A stretch of DNA of 53,963 nt from JANQGH01 sp039177555 (GTDB lineage Bacteria; Pseudomonadota; Alphaproteobacteria; DSM-16000; Inquilinaceae): positions 1-53,963 of the forward strand of contig JBCDFV010000029.1 in NCBI GenBank assembly GCA_039177555.1, in the 5' to 3' direction. Positions within the stretch are counted from its first letter, which is position 1. The number at the start of each line of letters is the position of its first letter. Positions 7,901-16,672 of this stretch are shown here, one piece after another. The translations under genes were made by a program, and so were the position numbers. The notes beneath the pieces are model-generated. The model did not search any database and was not told the DNA's origin. It saw nothing but the letters and a program-made list of their open reading frames with translations.

Positions 7901-8287
7901 ATGGTCAGATATGCGGCGATCGCCGGCATCTTGCTGCTGGCGGCATGTACCACGGTCGAGGAACTCGCCGGCATCACGCCCGCGTCGCCGACGGCGCCCT
8001 ACACGACGGACGATTACGACGCCACCACGCTCCTGCCCTGCTCCCTTGGCGACGCCAGCAACGATCAGTCCTGTCCGGCCGGCATTCGGCGCGGCGACAC
8101 GGGCTTTGCCACCATCACCACCACCCGGCCGGACGGGCGTGAGCGCATCCTGGACTTCACGCCGGAGACCATCAGCACGCCCGGCAGCGGCACGCTGACG
8201 TCGCGCAAGGATGGCGACACTTGGTACATCAGCATCGACGACACTGAATACTACACTGTTCCCGAGGCCGCGATCTTTGGCGGCTGA
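7901..8287 (+). CDS. Small lipoprotein of unknown function
   Basis: A 128-residue protein with a lipoprotein signal: a short basic N-terminus, hydrophobic ILLLAA, and the lipobox Cys at about residue 16 (LLAAC). The mature part is Thr/Asp-rich with two Cys (near residues 47 and 58, possibly a disulfide) and ends in beta-strand-like TWYISIDD. GGGGAGGCG before the ATG is a good ribosome binding site. It is likely anchored in the outer or inner membrane facing the periplasm. No family was recognised. Confidence 0.75.
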   Translation: MVRYAAIAGILLLAACTTVEELAGITPASPTAPYTTDDYDATTLLPCSLGDASNDQSCPAGIRRGDTGFATITTTRPDGRERILDFTPETISTPGSGTLTSRKDGDTWYISIDDTEYYTVPEAAIFGG

Positions 8288-8328
8288 GTGAACTCCGACG
8301 CTTCTGTCCACCTGCGAGGAAAGACCGG

Positions 8329-9084
8329 ATGACCCTTGTCTCGATCGCGCGGCATGGCCGCTTCGTCCTGGCTGGCCTGGCGCTACTGATCCTGGCGGTC
8401 GCGCCGCGCCACGCGCCGGCACAGGACGAAGCACACTGCTATCCGTCGGTCGACCCCAGCCGCGTCCATTATGTGGTCGGCTTCGGCAGCCTGATGGAAA
8501 CGCAATCGCGGCAGCGGACGTGGCCAAGCACCGACATCAGCCTGCCGATCATCGTCGAGGGCTTTGAACACCGGTGGAGCGGTCGCGGCACACCGATCGG
8601 GTTCAGCACCACGATGCTCGGCATCACCGACCGCGAAGACGCCCACATCGTGGCGGCCCTCTTCCGGGTTTTCGACCTGGCCGATTTCACCGCCGGCGAT
8701 GCGCGCGAGTTCGCCTATTGCCGGATCGAGCTTGACCCCGGTCGGATCACCATGCTCGACGGCTCCAACACGCCCACGGACGGGTCGATCTGGCTCTATC
8801 AGGTCCGGCCCGAACACCGCCACCCACCCAGTGCCGACTTTCCGATCATCCAATCCTATGTCGACATCTTCCTGAACGGCTGCATGCAACTGGCCGAACT
8901 CGTGACCGACCCGACCGTCAATTTCGTCGAGGACTGTGTCAACACCACCAGCGATTGGTCGACCCATTGGGTCAATGACCGGCTGCACCCGCGCCGCCCC
9001 TACCTGATCCCCAATGCGCTGCGCATCGACGAACTGTTGCACCGGATGGTGCCGGAGGAATTCGCCGCCATCCGTTTGGAGTAG
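8329..9084 (+). CDS. Exported gamma-glutamylcyclotransferase-like protein
   Basis: A 251-residue protein with a Sec-type signal peptide (hydrophobic about residues 12-28, cleavage probably after APA near 32). The mature protein begins with YVVGFGSLM, matching the YGSxL/M substrate-binding loop of the gamma-glutamylcyclotransferase (BtrG/AIG2-like) fold. HIVAALFRV and the downstream Tyr/Glu-rich strands fit the same fold. Those enzymes release 5-oxoproline from gamma-glutamyl compounds in the cytosol, so a secreted version is unusual. The catalytic Glu is not certain from inspection. It follows the lipoprotein gene by 41 bp and may be co-transcribed with it. Confidence 0.65.
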   Translation: MTLVSIARHGRFVLAGLALLILAVAPRHAPAQDEAHCYPSVDPSRVHYVVGFGSLMETQSRQRTWPSTDISLPIIVEGFEHRWSGRGTPIGFSTTMLGITDREDAHIVAALFRVFDLADFTAGDAREFAYCRIELDPGRITMLDGSNTPTDGSIWLYQVRPEHRHPPSADFPIIQSYVDIFLNGCMQLAELVTDPTVNFVEDCVNTTSDWSTHWVNDRLHPRRPYLIPNALRIDELLHRMVPEEFAAIRLE

Positions 9085-9237
9085 GTCCACGAGGGCGAAT
9101 GGCGTTGGCCAACCGCCCCCCGGTCAAGCCATTCGCAAACGTCCATTGTGCATTGCAGCAAAGCCCGTTCCCAACGGCGCGTAGGTCCGGTATAAGCCGA
9201 AATACCTGACGTTCCCCCGAATCCGGATCTGTATCAC

Positions 9238-10872
9238 GTGACCAAACCTGACCTGGCGGCGCTCGCCGGCCGGCTGTCCCCTGCCGGCCGCTTTGGGGCC
9301 GACCTCGCCGGCTTCACGCCCGGCCGCATCAAGATCGAGGTGCTTGCCGGCTTGACCGTCGCGCTGGCCCTGGTGCCGGAGGCGGTGGCCTTTGCCTTCG
9401 TCGCCGGCGTCCACCCGCTGGTCGGCCTTTATGCCGCCTTCATCGTCGGCCTGATAACGGCGCTGATCGGCGGTCGGCCGGGCATGATTTCCGGTGCCAC
9501 CGGCGCGCTTGCCGTGGTCATGGTGTCGCTGGTCGCCACCCACGGCGTCGAATATCTGTTCGCAACCGTGGTTCTGATGGGCCTGCTGCAGATCGCGTCC
9601 GGCGTGTTCCGCCTGGGCAAGTTCATCCGCCTGGTGCCGTACCCGGTCATGCTCGGCTTCGTGAACGGCCTGGCCATCGTAATCTTCATGGCCCAGCTCA
9701 CCCAGTTCCAGGTGCCGGACCCTGCCGGCGCCCTTGATGCCGCCGGACAGGTCGCGCGGGTATGGATGACGGGCTGGCCGCTGGCCCTGATGCTGGGGCT
9801 GGTGGTCCTGACCATGCTGGTGATCTGGCTGACGCCGAAGCTGACGACGGCCATCCCCGCCCCGCTGGCGGGCATCGTCGTGGTTGCCGGCTTGGTGGTG
9901 ATCTTCGGCATCGACGTGCCCCGCGTCGGCGACCTGGCGTCGATCCAGGGCGGCCTGCCCGCGTTCCACATTCCCATGGTCCCGCTGACGGTCCAGACCC
10001 TGGAAATCATCCTGCCTTACGCCTTGATCCTGGCGGCCATCGGCCTGATCGAAAGCTTGCTGACCCTCAACCTCGTCGGCGACATCGTCGAAAAGCGCGG
10101 CGGCGCGTCACAGGAATGCATTGCCCAGGGCGTGGCCAACACGGTCACCGGTTTCTTCGGCGGCATGGGCGGCTGCGCCATGATCGGCCAGTCGATGATC
10201 AACGTGAAATCGGGCGGCCGCACCCGCCTGTCGGGCATCGCCGCCGCCCTGTTCCTGCTGGTGTTCATCCTGGTCGCCTCCGGCCTGATCGAACAGATCC
10301 CGCTGGCCGCCCTGGTCGGCGTCATGTTCATGGTCGTGGTCGGTACTTTCGCCTGGCAAAGCCTGACCATCCTCCGCAAAATCCCGCTGACCGACGCCAT
10401 GGTCATGCTGCTGGTCACGGCGGTTACGGTCGCCGCCGACTTGGCCGTCGCCGTTATCGTCGGCGTCATCGTCTCCGCGCTGGCCTATGCCTGGAACAAC
10501 GCCACCCGCATTCATGCCAAGGCGCACATCACGCCCGAGGGCGCCCGCGTCTATCAGATCGAGGGACCGTTGTTCTTCGGCTCCACGGCGGGCTTCGCGG
10601 AGCTTTTCAAGCCGCAGCAAGACCCCGGCCTGGTGATCGTCGACTTCATGAACAGCCGTGTGGTCGACCAGTCGGCGCTGCAGGCGATTGAGGATCTGGC
10701 CTCGAAGTACCAGGCGCTGGGCAAAACGCTGCAACTGCGCCACCTGTCCAGCGACTGCCACCGCTTGCTGAAACGCGCCGGCCAGCTCGTGGTCGACGCC
10801 GACGACGATCCGACCTACGGGCTGGCGGTCGACTACAACGTCAAAACCGGGATACTAGGCACCGGACATTGA
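9238..10872 (+). CDS. SulP (SLC26) family anion transporter with STAS domain
   Basis: A 544-residue inner-membrane transporter. Residues about 30-430 hold the many hydrophobic helices of SulP proteins, with the conserved opening EVLAGLTVALALVPEAVAFAF, then GLYAAFIVGLITALIGGRPGMISGATGA. The C-terminal 100 residues form a STAS domain (VYQIEGPLFFGSTAGF, then VIVDFMNSRVVDQSALQAIEDL). Members carry sulfate, bicarbonate or C4-dicarboxylates; the substrate cannot be assigned. The GTG start lacks a strong ribosome binding site, and no in-frame ATG is available upstream. The glutaminase gene follows 22 bp downstream. Confidence 0.92.
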   Translation: MTKPDLAALAGRLSPAGRFGADLAGFTPGRIKIEVLAGLTVALALVPEAVAFAFVAGVHPLVGLYAAFIVGLITALIGGRPGMISGATGALAVVMVSLVATHGVEYLFATVVLMGLLQIASGVFRLGKFIRLVPYPVMLGFVNGLAIVIFMAQLTQFQVPDPAGALDAAGQVARVWMTGWPLALMLGLVVLTMLVIWLTPKLTTAIPAPLAGIVVVAGLVVIFGIDVPRVGDLASIQGGLPAFHIPMVPLTVQTLEIILPYALILAAIGLIESLLTLNLVGDIVEKRGGASQECIAQGVANTVTGFFGGMGGCAMIGQSMINVKSGGRTRLSGIAAALFLLVFILVASGLIEQIPLAALVGVMFMVVVGTFAWQSLTILRKIPLTDAMVMLLVTAVTVAADLAVAVIVGVIVSALAYAWNNATRIHAKAHITPEGARVYQIEGPLFFGSTAGFAELFKPQQDPGLVIVDFMNSRVVDQSALQAIEDLASKYQALGKTLQLRHLSSDCHRLLKRAGQLVVDADDDPTYGLAVDYNVKTGILGTGH

Positions 10873-10894
10873 GTTGAACGGTGAGATTGCGGCG

Positions 10895-11827
10895 ATGGAC
10901 GACTTGCAGCATCTGGTCGACACCATCGCAGCCGAAATGGCCACCGAATCCGACCGAGGCCAGGTCGCGGACTACATCCCCGAACTGGCAAAGGTCGCCC
11001 CGAACCAGTTCGGCCTAGCGATCGCGCGCGCCGACGGCAGCGTCGTGGCCGCCGGTGACGCCGACACGCCGTTCTCGATCCAAAGCATCTCCAAGGTCTT
11101 CACCTTGGCCCTCGCCCTCGGCAAGGTCGGCGATGCGCTGTGGCGGCGCGTCGGGCGGGAACCGTCGGGCGATCCGTTCAACTCCATCGTCCAGCTTGAG
11201 GCCGACCATGGCATTCCGCGCAATCCCTTGATCAACGCCGGCGCCATCGTGGTCACGGACGTTCTCTTGGCCGACCACAAGCCGCGCGAGGTGATCGGCG
11301 AGATCCTTAGCTTCGTGCGCCTCGTTGCCGGCGACGACGACATCCGCATCGATCCGGACGTGGCCAAGTCCGAGGAACGCACCGGGTTCCGCAACGCCGC
11401 GCTCGCCAACTTCATGCGCGCCGCCGGCAACATCCGCCACCCGCCAGCCTTGACCCTCAGCGTCTATTTCCACCACTGCGCCATCGCCATGACCTGCCGC
11501 CAATTGGCCCAGGCCGGCCGCTTTCTTGCCTTCGGCGGCACACTTGGCCCGGAAGGCGAGCGCATCGTGCCGGCCGCGCGCGCCCGCCGCCTGAACGCGG
11601 TAATGTTGACCTGCGGCCATTATGACGGCTCCGGCGATTTCGCCTTTCGCGTCGGCCTGCCGGGCAAGAGCGGTGTCGGCGGCGGCATCCTCGCGATCGC
11701 CCCCGGCATCGCCTCCATCGCCGCCTGGTCCCCGGGCCTCAACGAGACCGGCAACTCCCAACTCGCCGCCCGCGCCCTGAAGCGCCTGACCGACGAGACC
11801 GGCTGGTCGATCTTCGGCGCCGACTAG
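10895..11827 (+). CDS. glsA: Glutaminase (beta-lactamase-fold)
   Basis: A 310-residue glutaminase that hydrolyses L-glutamine to glutamate and ammonia. QVADYIPELAKV near the N-terminus, the catalytic Ser-x-x-Lys in FSIQSISK (about residues 60-67), NPLINAGAI, and the C-terminal GKSGVGGGI are all hallmarks. Length fits the family (about 305-310). The ATG at 10895 is preferred to the TTG at 10874 because family members start just before the QVADYIP block. It sits directly behind the SulP gene, possibly in one transcript; ammonia release could serve pH homeostasis, but that is inference. Confidence 0.92.
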   Translation: MDDLQHLVDTIAAEMATESDRGQVADYIPELAKVAPNQFGLAIARADGSVVAAGDADTPFSIQSISKVFTLALALGKVGDALWRRVGREPSGDPFNSIVQLEADHGIPRNPLINAGAIVVTDVLLADHKPREVIGEILSFVRLVAGDDDIRIDPDVAKSEERTGFRNAALANFMRAAGNIRHPPALTLSVYFHHCAIAMTCRQLAQAGRFLAFGGTLGPEGERIVPAARARRLNAVMLTCGHYDGSGDFAFRVGLPGKSGVGGGILAIAPGIASIAAWSPGLNETGNSQLAARALKRLTDETGWSIFGAD

Positions 11828-11836
11828 CAGCCGTTC

Positions 11837-12391
11837 TCAGGGGCCGGCAATCCCCGTCGGAAAGCCGTCGATGCTGGCGCGGTTTTTCTCCCGCCGATAG
11901 GCCGCCAGTTCCGCGTCGGTCTTCCCGCGCGCCCATTTGTCCAGCCCGTCCCGCTCGCCGGCATAGTCGAACAGCGGCACACCGAAGCCGCATGAGGTCT
12001 GGACGAGATCGATGTCCAACGACACGATCTGACGGGCGCCGCGTGGCGCTTCACCGTCAAAATGCCGGCCCAGCAGCCGCCGATAGCCGTCGGTGTCCAC
12101 GGGGTCGACCCGCCCTTGCCCGTACAGCCGCAGGATCAGCGGCCCGCCCTCGAAGGCGCAGAACATGATGGTCATGCGGCCATTGGCCAACAGATGGGCG
12201 GCCGTCTCGTTGCCGCTGCCCGTCCGATCCAGGTAACAGGCTTGGGCATCGCCCAGCACCCGAAACGCGTCGGTCCCGCGCGGCGAAACGTTCACCCGCC
12301 CCGTCGGCGCCGCCGTGGCGGTGAAGAAGATCTTCTGCCGCCCGATGAAGTCGACATGCTTCGGGCGCAATGCCGGATACTGCTTTGCCAA
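11837..12391 (-). CDS. Pyridoxamine 5'-phosphate oxidase family protein
   Basis: A 184-residue split-barrel flavin/F420-type protein. The family pattern is clear: AKQYPALRPKHVDFIGRQK, then FFTATAAPTGRVNVSPRG and TIMFCAFEGGPLILRLYGQG. These proteins bind FMN or a related cofactor, and most are annotated only as PNPOx-like. The start is a TTG at 12391 preceded by a strong GAAGAGGCGG; longer frames upstream lack family similarity. It is convergent with the glutaminase gene 9 bp away. Confidence 0.85.
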   Translation of the reverse strand: MAKQYPALRPKHVDFIGRQKIFFTATAAPTGRVNVSPRGTDAFRVLGDAQACYLDRTGSGNETAAHLLANGRMTIMFCAFEGGPLILRLYGQGRVDPVDTDGYRRLLGRHFDGEAPRGARQIVSLDIDLVQTSCGFGVPLFDYAGERDGLDKWARGKTDAELAAYRREKNRASIDGFPTGIAGP

Positions 12392-12483
12392 GGTCCGCCT
12401 CTTCGACGTTGTGCCGGTTCTAGCCGGCACCACTGTCGGCGGCGCCAACGCCCAAGGCAAGCGCCCAGGAAAGACCAGTCCGC

Positions 12484-12507
12484 ATGGCAGCCAGTGAAGG
12501 CTGCCAT
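12484..12507. terminator. Perfect 9-bp stem-loop between the GFA and PNPOx genes
   Basis: Arms ATGGCAGCC (12484-12492) and GGCTGCCAT (12499-12507) enclose a 6-nt loop. It lies between the end of the leftward GFA gene and the start of the leftward PNPOx gene. There is no following T-run, so it may be a weak or factor-assisted terminator or an mRNA-processing stem. The rest of 12392-12618 shows no gene. Confidence 0.4.
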
Positions 12508-12618
12508 AGCGCCGACGCCGATTGCGCCTGCCGCTGAAGCATCGGATGGACGATGTTCCTACGACAGGATACCGCGCAATCCCGACGATCGCACCGTCTC
12601 AAGCCGTAACCGCGCCGA

Positions 12619-13020
12619 TCACGCCGTGAACGGCCCTTCATGCCGTTTGCCGGCATCGCCGATGACATCCCAACCCGCCTTCAACCCGACAAAGATGTGA
12701 TGCCTGACCTCTAAATCCCCAACGTCGTCAGGCAACAATCCCGCTGGAACGAACATGGTTCCGGTGTCGTTCTTTCCCGGAAGCGCGGACCCACAGACAC
12801 AACAGAAGTTCGCCTGCCACTCCGCATCCGGCTTGTTCCAGACTCTTATGTCGTCGTGCCCGCTCAGCCAGTCGAAGTCTTCGTCCTTCAGGATCACGAC
12901 CGGCAGTCCATTGCCACCCGAAAACCTGCGACAGATGCTGCAATGGCAGACATAGATGTCCGACAGCGGTGCCTTAATCTCGAACGCCACCGAACCGCAG
13001 TTGCATGTGCACACGAGCAT
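12619..13020 (-). CDS. GFA family zinc-binding protein
   Basis: A 133-residue protein with the cysteine pattern of the Gfa (glutathione-dependent formaldehyde-activating) family: CTCNCGSVAFEI at the N-terminus, CHCSICRRFSGG in the middle and FCCVCGSALP downstream, which bind two structural zincs. Despite the name, most members are not shown to bind glutathione or formaldehyde. The ATG at 13020 is preceded by GGAGGGGATGAAGA. It is transcribed alone. Confidence 0.88.
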   Translation of the reverse strand: MLVCTCNCGSVAFEIKAPLSDIYVCHCSICRRFSGGNGLPVVILKDEDFDWLSGHDDIRVWNKPDAEWQANFCCVCGSALPGKNDTGTMFVPAGLLPDDVGDLEVRHHIFVGLKAGWDVIGDAGKRHEGPFTA

Positions 13021-13162
13021 TCTTCATCCCCTCCCCCCAAAGCTTGATCCTGATCCCAGGCTGCTAATTCCGGGGCCTCTGCCATGCACAAATGGTGACA
13101 TCGAATACTGGCTGTCAAATCAAGAGGCGACGCATCGCCCTGATGCCCTTTGCCGGGTGGCA

Positions 13163-13792
13163 TCACGGAACGAACATCGGTCCCTCAAACGACCCCAACA
13201 GTACCGGAACCATCGACCCGACCAGCAGCAGCGCCAGGGCGATGTTGACGAAAACGATCACCCTTCCATTGCCGATCAGCCGGCGAAAGGCAGCACCGGA
13301 AACCGCCCACACGCTGATCGACGGCAGGTTGACGAGCGCGAACAGGCCGATGATCGCGATCAGGCTGGTCAGCGGGTTGCCCGGGTCGGTATAGGCCACG
13401 GTAACGATCACCGCGACCACCCAGGCCTTTGGATTCACCAACTGCAAGATTGCGGCGTGGAAGAACGACATCGGTTTCTCGATGGTCGGCTGACCATCGG
13501 GACCGATCGACCGGCTGCGGGCGATCTTCCAGGCCAAATACAGGACATAGCCGGCACAAACGATCTTGATGGCGGTGTAAAGGATCGGCACGGTCTCCAA
13601 CAGCCGGCCAAGCCCCAGCCCGACCAGCAAGACCATCGACAGAAACCCAAGGCTGATGCCGAACACCAGCGGCAGGGAACGCGCAAAGCCGAAATTCACG
13701 CCCGAGGCCAGCAGCAGGAAGTTCGCCGGCCCGGGCGAAATCGACATCACGAAGGCAAACCCGATGAGCGCGAACGCGGTTTCCCAGGACAT
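13163..13792 (-). CDS. LysE/RhtB family amino acid exporter
   Basis: A 209-residue inner-membrane protein with six hydrophobic segments. It begins with the family signature FAFVMSISPGPANFLLLASG and contains the re-entrant LQLVNPKAWVVAVI motif. Members export amino acids or small metabolites. The ATG at 13792 has a strong GGAGAGG; the frame upstream is non-coding. It is divergent from an AraC-type regulator with 117 bp between them, so regulation of the exporter by that protein is plausible. Confidence 0.9.
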   Translation of the reverse strand: MSWETAFALIGFAFVMSISPGPANFLLLASGVNFGFARSLPLVFGISLGFLSMVLLVGLGLGRLLETVPILYTAIKIVCAGYVLYLAWKIARSRSIGPDGQPTIEKPMSFFHAAILQLVNPKAWVVAVIVTVAYTDPGNPLTSLIAIIGLFALVNLPSISVWAVSGAAFRRLIGNGRVIVFVNIALALLLVGSMVPVLLGSFEGPMFVP

Positions 13793-13909
13793 GCACCTCT
13801 CCGTTGCTATCTGCCGCCGCTGTCTGGGGCGAACTTGACAGCGACGCCCGGTTTCAACATCGTCCATTCGTCGGATTGATTTAGCCGATCGTCTCAAGCT
13901 GGCGGTGGA

Positions 13910-14845
13910 ATGGACAAAGACGACATCCTGTCGGACGTCTTCTCGACGTTGCGGATCGACGGCGAGCTGTACTTCCGCGCGGTTCTGGCCGGCGATTTCT
14001 CGGTCGAGCTTCCGGCCGAGCATCGGCGCATCCGGTTCCATCTCGTGCGCCGCGGCCGATGCTGGATCGGCCTCAGCGGCGCGGAGCCAGCCCCGCTATC
14101 GGAAGGCGACTTGGCCATCGTGCCAAACGGCGCCGCCCAGATCCTCTCCGCCGATCCGGCGACAACGGCGCGCCCGCTGCCGGAGATCCTCGCGACGGGC
14201 GCGCTCGCCGACGGCGTTCTGACCTACGGCGCGGGCGATCGCGGCGCGACGCTGGTCTGCGGCTATTGCCGTTTCGACGAGGCGATCGACCATCCCTTGC
14301 TGACCAACCTGCCGCCGCTGCTGGTCCTGCGCCCAGCCGATCTCGGCGCGGAGCCATGGACCACCGCCGCCCTGAACTTGCTGACCTTGGAGGCAGACCT
14401 CGATGCCCAAGGCACCACCGGCATCCTTGGCCGGCTCTTGGAGATCATCTTCATCCAGGCCGTGCGCCGCTCGGTCGCCGCCAATGGCCGACCCGCCGGC
14501 GGCTTTGTCGCGGCCCTGGCCGACACCCACCTCTCCCGGGCGTTGGCGGCCGTGCACCGCGCGCCGGAGAAGGACTGGACCATCGCCGGCCTGGCGGCCG
14601 AGGCTGGCATGTCGCGGGCCCAGTTTGCCGCGCGCTTCGGATCCATGGTCGGCATGGCCCCGATCGGCTATTTGACGGCCTGGCGCCTGATGAAGGCGCG
14701 CACGTTGCTCGTCACCTCCGATCTGGCGATGATCGAGATCGCCGAACGCTGCGGCTACGCCTCGGTCCCGTCCTTCTCCCGCCGCTTCACCAAGGCCTTC
14801 GGCGTCGGTCCCGGTACCTTTCGTCGCACGGCGAAGACCGTTTAG
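13910..14845 (+). CDS. AraC family transcriptional regulator with cupin sensor
   Basis: A 311-residue regulator. Residues about 15-190 form the cupin_6-type ligand-binding region (ELYFRAVLAGDFSVELP, FHLVRRGRCWI, LSEGDLAIVPNGAAQIL). Residues about 205-308 hold the two helix-turn-helix units of AraC proteins (WTIAGLAAEAGMSRAQFAARF, then DLAMIEIAERCGYASVPSFSRRFTKAFG). The family binds promoters as activator or repressor in response to small molecules. It is divergent from the LysE exporter and only 48 bp upstream of the glycosyltransferase, so either could be its target. Confidence 0.9.
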   Translation: MDKDDILSDVFSTLRIDGELYFRAVLAGDFSVELPAEHRRIRFHLVRRGRCWIGLSGAEPAPLSEGDLAIVPNGAAQILSADPATTARPLPEILATGALADGVLTYGAGDRGATLVCGYCRFDEAIDHPLLTNLPPLLVLRPADLGAEPWTTAALNLLTLEADLDAQGTTGILGRLLEIIFIQAVRRSVAANGRPAGGFVAALADTHLSRALAAVHRAPEKDWTIAGLAAEAGMSRAQFAARFGSMVGMAPIGYLTAWRLMKARTLLVTSDLAMIEIAERCGYASVPSFSRRFTKAFGVGPGTFRRTAKTV

Positions 14846-14893
14846 ACGCCGCGTTCCCACATAAGCAGGGTCTCGGCAGCGCGGAGGGGCGCG

Positions 14894-16183
14894 ATGCGCA
14901 TCCTGATCATGACCTTCGGTTCCAGGGGCGACGTTCAGCCCTTCGTCGCCCTGGGCCAGGCACTGAAGGCGCGCGGTCATGCCGTCACGCTGTCCGCCGG
15001 CGCCGGTTTCGAGGCCATGATCGAGGCGGCCGGGCTGAACCCCGCCCCGCTGTCCGTCGATGTCCGCGCCATGATCGCCAGCCCTGAGATCCAAGAGGCG
15101 CTGCGCACCTTCTCCGGCAAGATCAAGGCCTGGCGAAATTCCCAAGACATGCTGCGCCAGCAGGTCGACGACACGGCCACGATCATCCGCGAGCACGAGG
15201 CGGACCTGCTGGTCTATCACCCGAAGGCCTTCCCGGCGGTCGGCATGGCGGCCGCCCGTGGAACACCTTCGGTGCCGACCTTCCTGCAGCCCGGCTATGT
15301 CGCGACAAGCACCTTCCCAACCATCTTCATGCCGGTCGGCAATCTCGGGCGCATCGGCAACCGGGCCAGCCACGCGCTGATGCTGGGCCTGATCCGCCTC
15401 GGCTTCGCCGCGGTCGCACGAAAAGCACGCAAGCGCGCGGGCACGCCCAAAACGACGCGCTGGCCGCAGGCTTTGGAGGGCTTCGACCCAAGGGGCGGCG
15501 CGGTCCCTAAGCTGCACGCCCACAGCCGCCATCTGGCGCCCAAGCCGCCGGACTGGGGGCCGCAAGACCATGTCACCGGCTATTGGTTCACGGATCCTGA
15601 CCCGGACTGGGCACCGCCGGACGACCTGGCCCGCTTCCTGGCCAGCGGCCCGCCGCCGGTCTATGTCGGCTTCGGCAGCATGCCGGCAAAGGACGCCGAC
15701 CGGCTGACCGCCGCCGTGGTCGGCGCGATCCACCAGGCGAATGCGCGCGGCATCCTGGCCACCGGCTGGGGCGGGCTGGCCAGCGATCTGGCGGCAACGC
15801 CTGCGTCCGACCGCATCCTGATGCTGGAGGCCGCCCCGCATGACTGGCTGTTCCCGCGCTGTGCCGCGATCGTCCATCATGGCGGCGCCGGTACCACGCA
15901 CGAGGCGCTGCGCTGGGGTCGTCCGTCGATCCTCTGCCCCGTCTTCGGCGATCAGCCCTTCTGGGCGCGCCGCGTCGCCGACCTCGGCGCCAGCCCAAAG
16001 CCGATCCCGCAAAAGCGACTGACCGCCGATGCCCTCGCCAACGCCATCGCGCAAACCAGCGAGCAGGCCATGATCGACCGCGCCACCGCGCTGGGCCGCG
16101 CCATCCAGGCCGAACAGGGCGCCCAAACAGCCGCCGGCATCATCGACGATTTCCTGGCCGCACGAACCGAACGGGCGGCCTGA
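14894..16183 (+). CDS. GT1 family glycosyltransferase, sterol/macrolide glucosyltransferase type
   Basis: A 429-residue GT-B glycosyltransferase. The N-terminal MRILIMTFGSRGDVQPFVALGQALKARGH is the acceptor-domain signature of sterol 3-beta-glucosyltransferases and MGT-type enzymes. The C-terminal donor site shows YVGFGSMPA, then HHGGAGTTHEALRWGRPSILCPVFGDQPFWA, which binds the UDP-sugar. It would glycosylate a lipid, sterol-like or hydrophobic natural product; the acceptor is unknown. GGAGGGG precedes the ATG. It is co-directional with the AraC gene. Confidence 0.9.
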   Translation: MRILIMTFGSRGDVQPFVALGQALKARGHAVTLSAGAGFEAMIEAAGLNPAPLSVDVRAMIASPEIQEALRTFSGKIKAWRNSQDMLRQQVDDTATIIREHEADLLVYHPKAFPAVGMAAARGTPSVPTFLQPGYVATSTFPTIFMPVGNLGRIGNRASHALMLGLIRLGFAAVARKARKRAGTPKTTRWPQALEGFDPRGGAVPKLHAHSRHLAPKPPDWGPQDHVTGYWFTDPDPDWAPPDDLARFLASGPPPVYVGFGSMPAKDADRLTAAVVGAIHQANARGILATGWGGLASDLAATPASDRILMLEAAPHDWLFPRCAAIVHHGGAGTTHEALRWGRPSILCPVFGDQPFWARRVADLGASPKPIPQKRLTADALANAIAQTSEQAMIDRATALGRAIQAEQGAQTAAGIIDDFLAARTERAA

Positions 16184-16197
16184 GGCGCTGGGGCGCG

Positions 16198-16662
16198 CTA
16201 CTCGATCAATCGCCGCCGCAGCCCCTCGTCTGGCACCGCGCACATGTCGGTCCGCCCGAACAGCCAATAACGGTTCCGCGCCACCCGGCGATAGAGCCAG
16301 TCCTGCACGAACCGGGGCAGAACCCGCAGCACGACCGCCGCCCGGCCAACCCCGCCGACCCGCCACCCGACCCGGATGATCGCGTCCATCGAGCTATAGG
16401 CCCGGCCATCCACCAGATAGAGCCAGGTGTCCGGGTCCGCCGGGTCCAGGCCGTAATGCACCAAGATGGCAGAGCCCAGCCGGCTTTGACTCGGACAGAT
16501 CCGAAAGGTGCCACTCTTGTCCAGCCGGCTCAACAGCCGCGCGCTGCGCGTACACAGCACGCATTCCCCGTCAACGATGACGATCGGCGCGGTGCCGTCG
16601 AAGGCCGGCACCGCCGGATCGTCGCGATAGGAATGCGCCGCCTTTGCCCGAAGGTCGATCAT
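16198..16662 (-). CDS. DCC family thiol-disulfide oxidoreductase-like protein
   Basis: A 154-residue protein with the DGECVLCTRSARLL motif (about residues 32-45) that names the DCC family, a thioredoxin-like fold with a Cys-x-x-Cys. VDGRAYSSMDAI and WLFGRTDMCAVP downstream are also family-typical. A membrane-proximal redox role is proposed for the family, but substrates are unknown. It lies 10 bp upstream of the end of the SnoaL-like gene in the same direction, so the two may share a transcript. Confidence 0.88.
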   Translation of the reverse strand: MIDLRAKAAHSYRDDPAVPAFDGTAPIVIVDGECVLCTRSARLLSRLDKSGTFRICPSQSRLGSAILVHYGLDPADPDTWLYLVDGRAYSSMDAIIRVGWRVGGVGRAAVVLRVLPRFVQDWLYRRVARNRYWLFGRTDMCAVPDEGLRRRLIE

Positions 16663-16672
16663 CCCGACCCGC

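Noticed and set aside
9085..9237. Terminator before the SulP gene
   Set aside because: An imperfect GC-rich dyad is present near 9101-9117, but it has no T-run and is not distinct from background.
14096..16366. A 756-codon open frame on the minus strand
   Set aside because: It lies antisense to the AraC and glycosyltransferase genes, whose motifs are unambiguous. Long antisense frames are expected in GC-rich DNA, and the translation is Arg/Gly/Asp-rich without family features.
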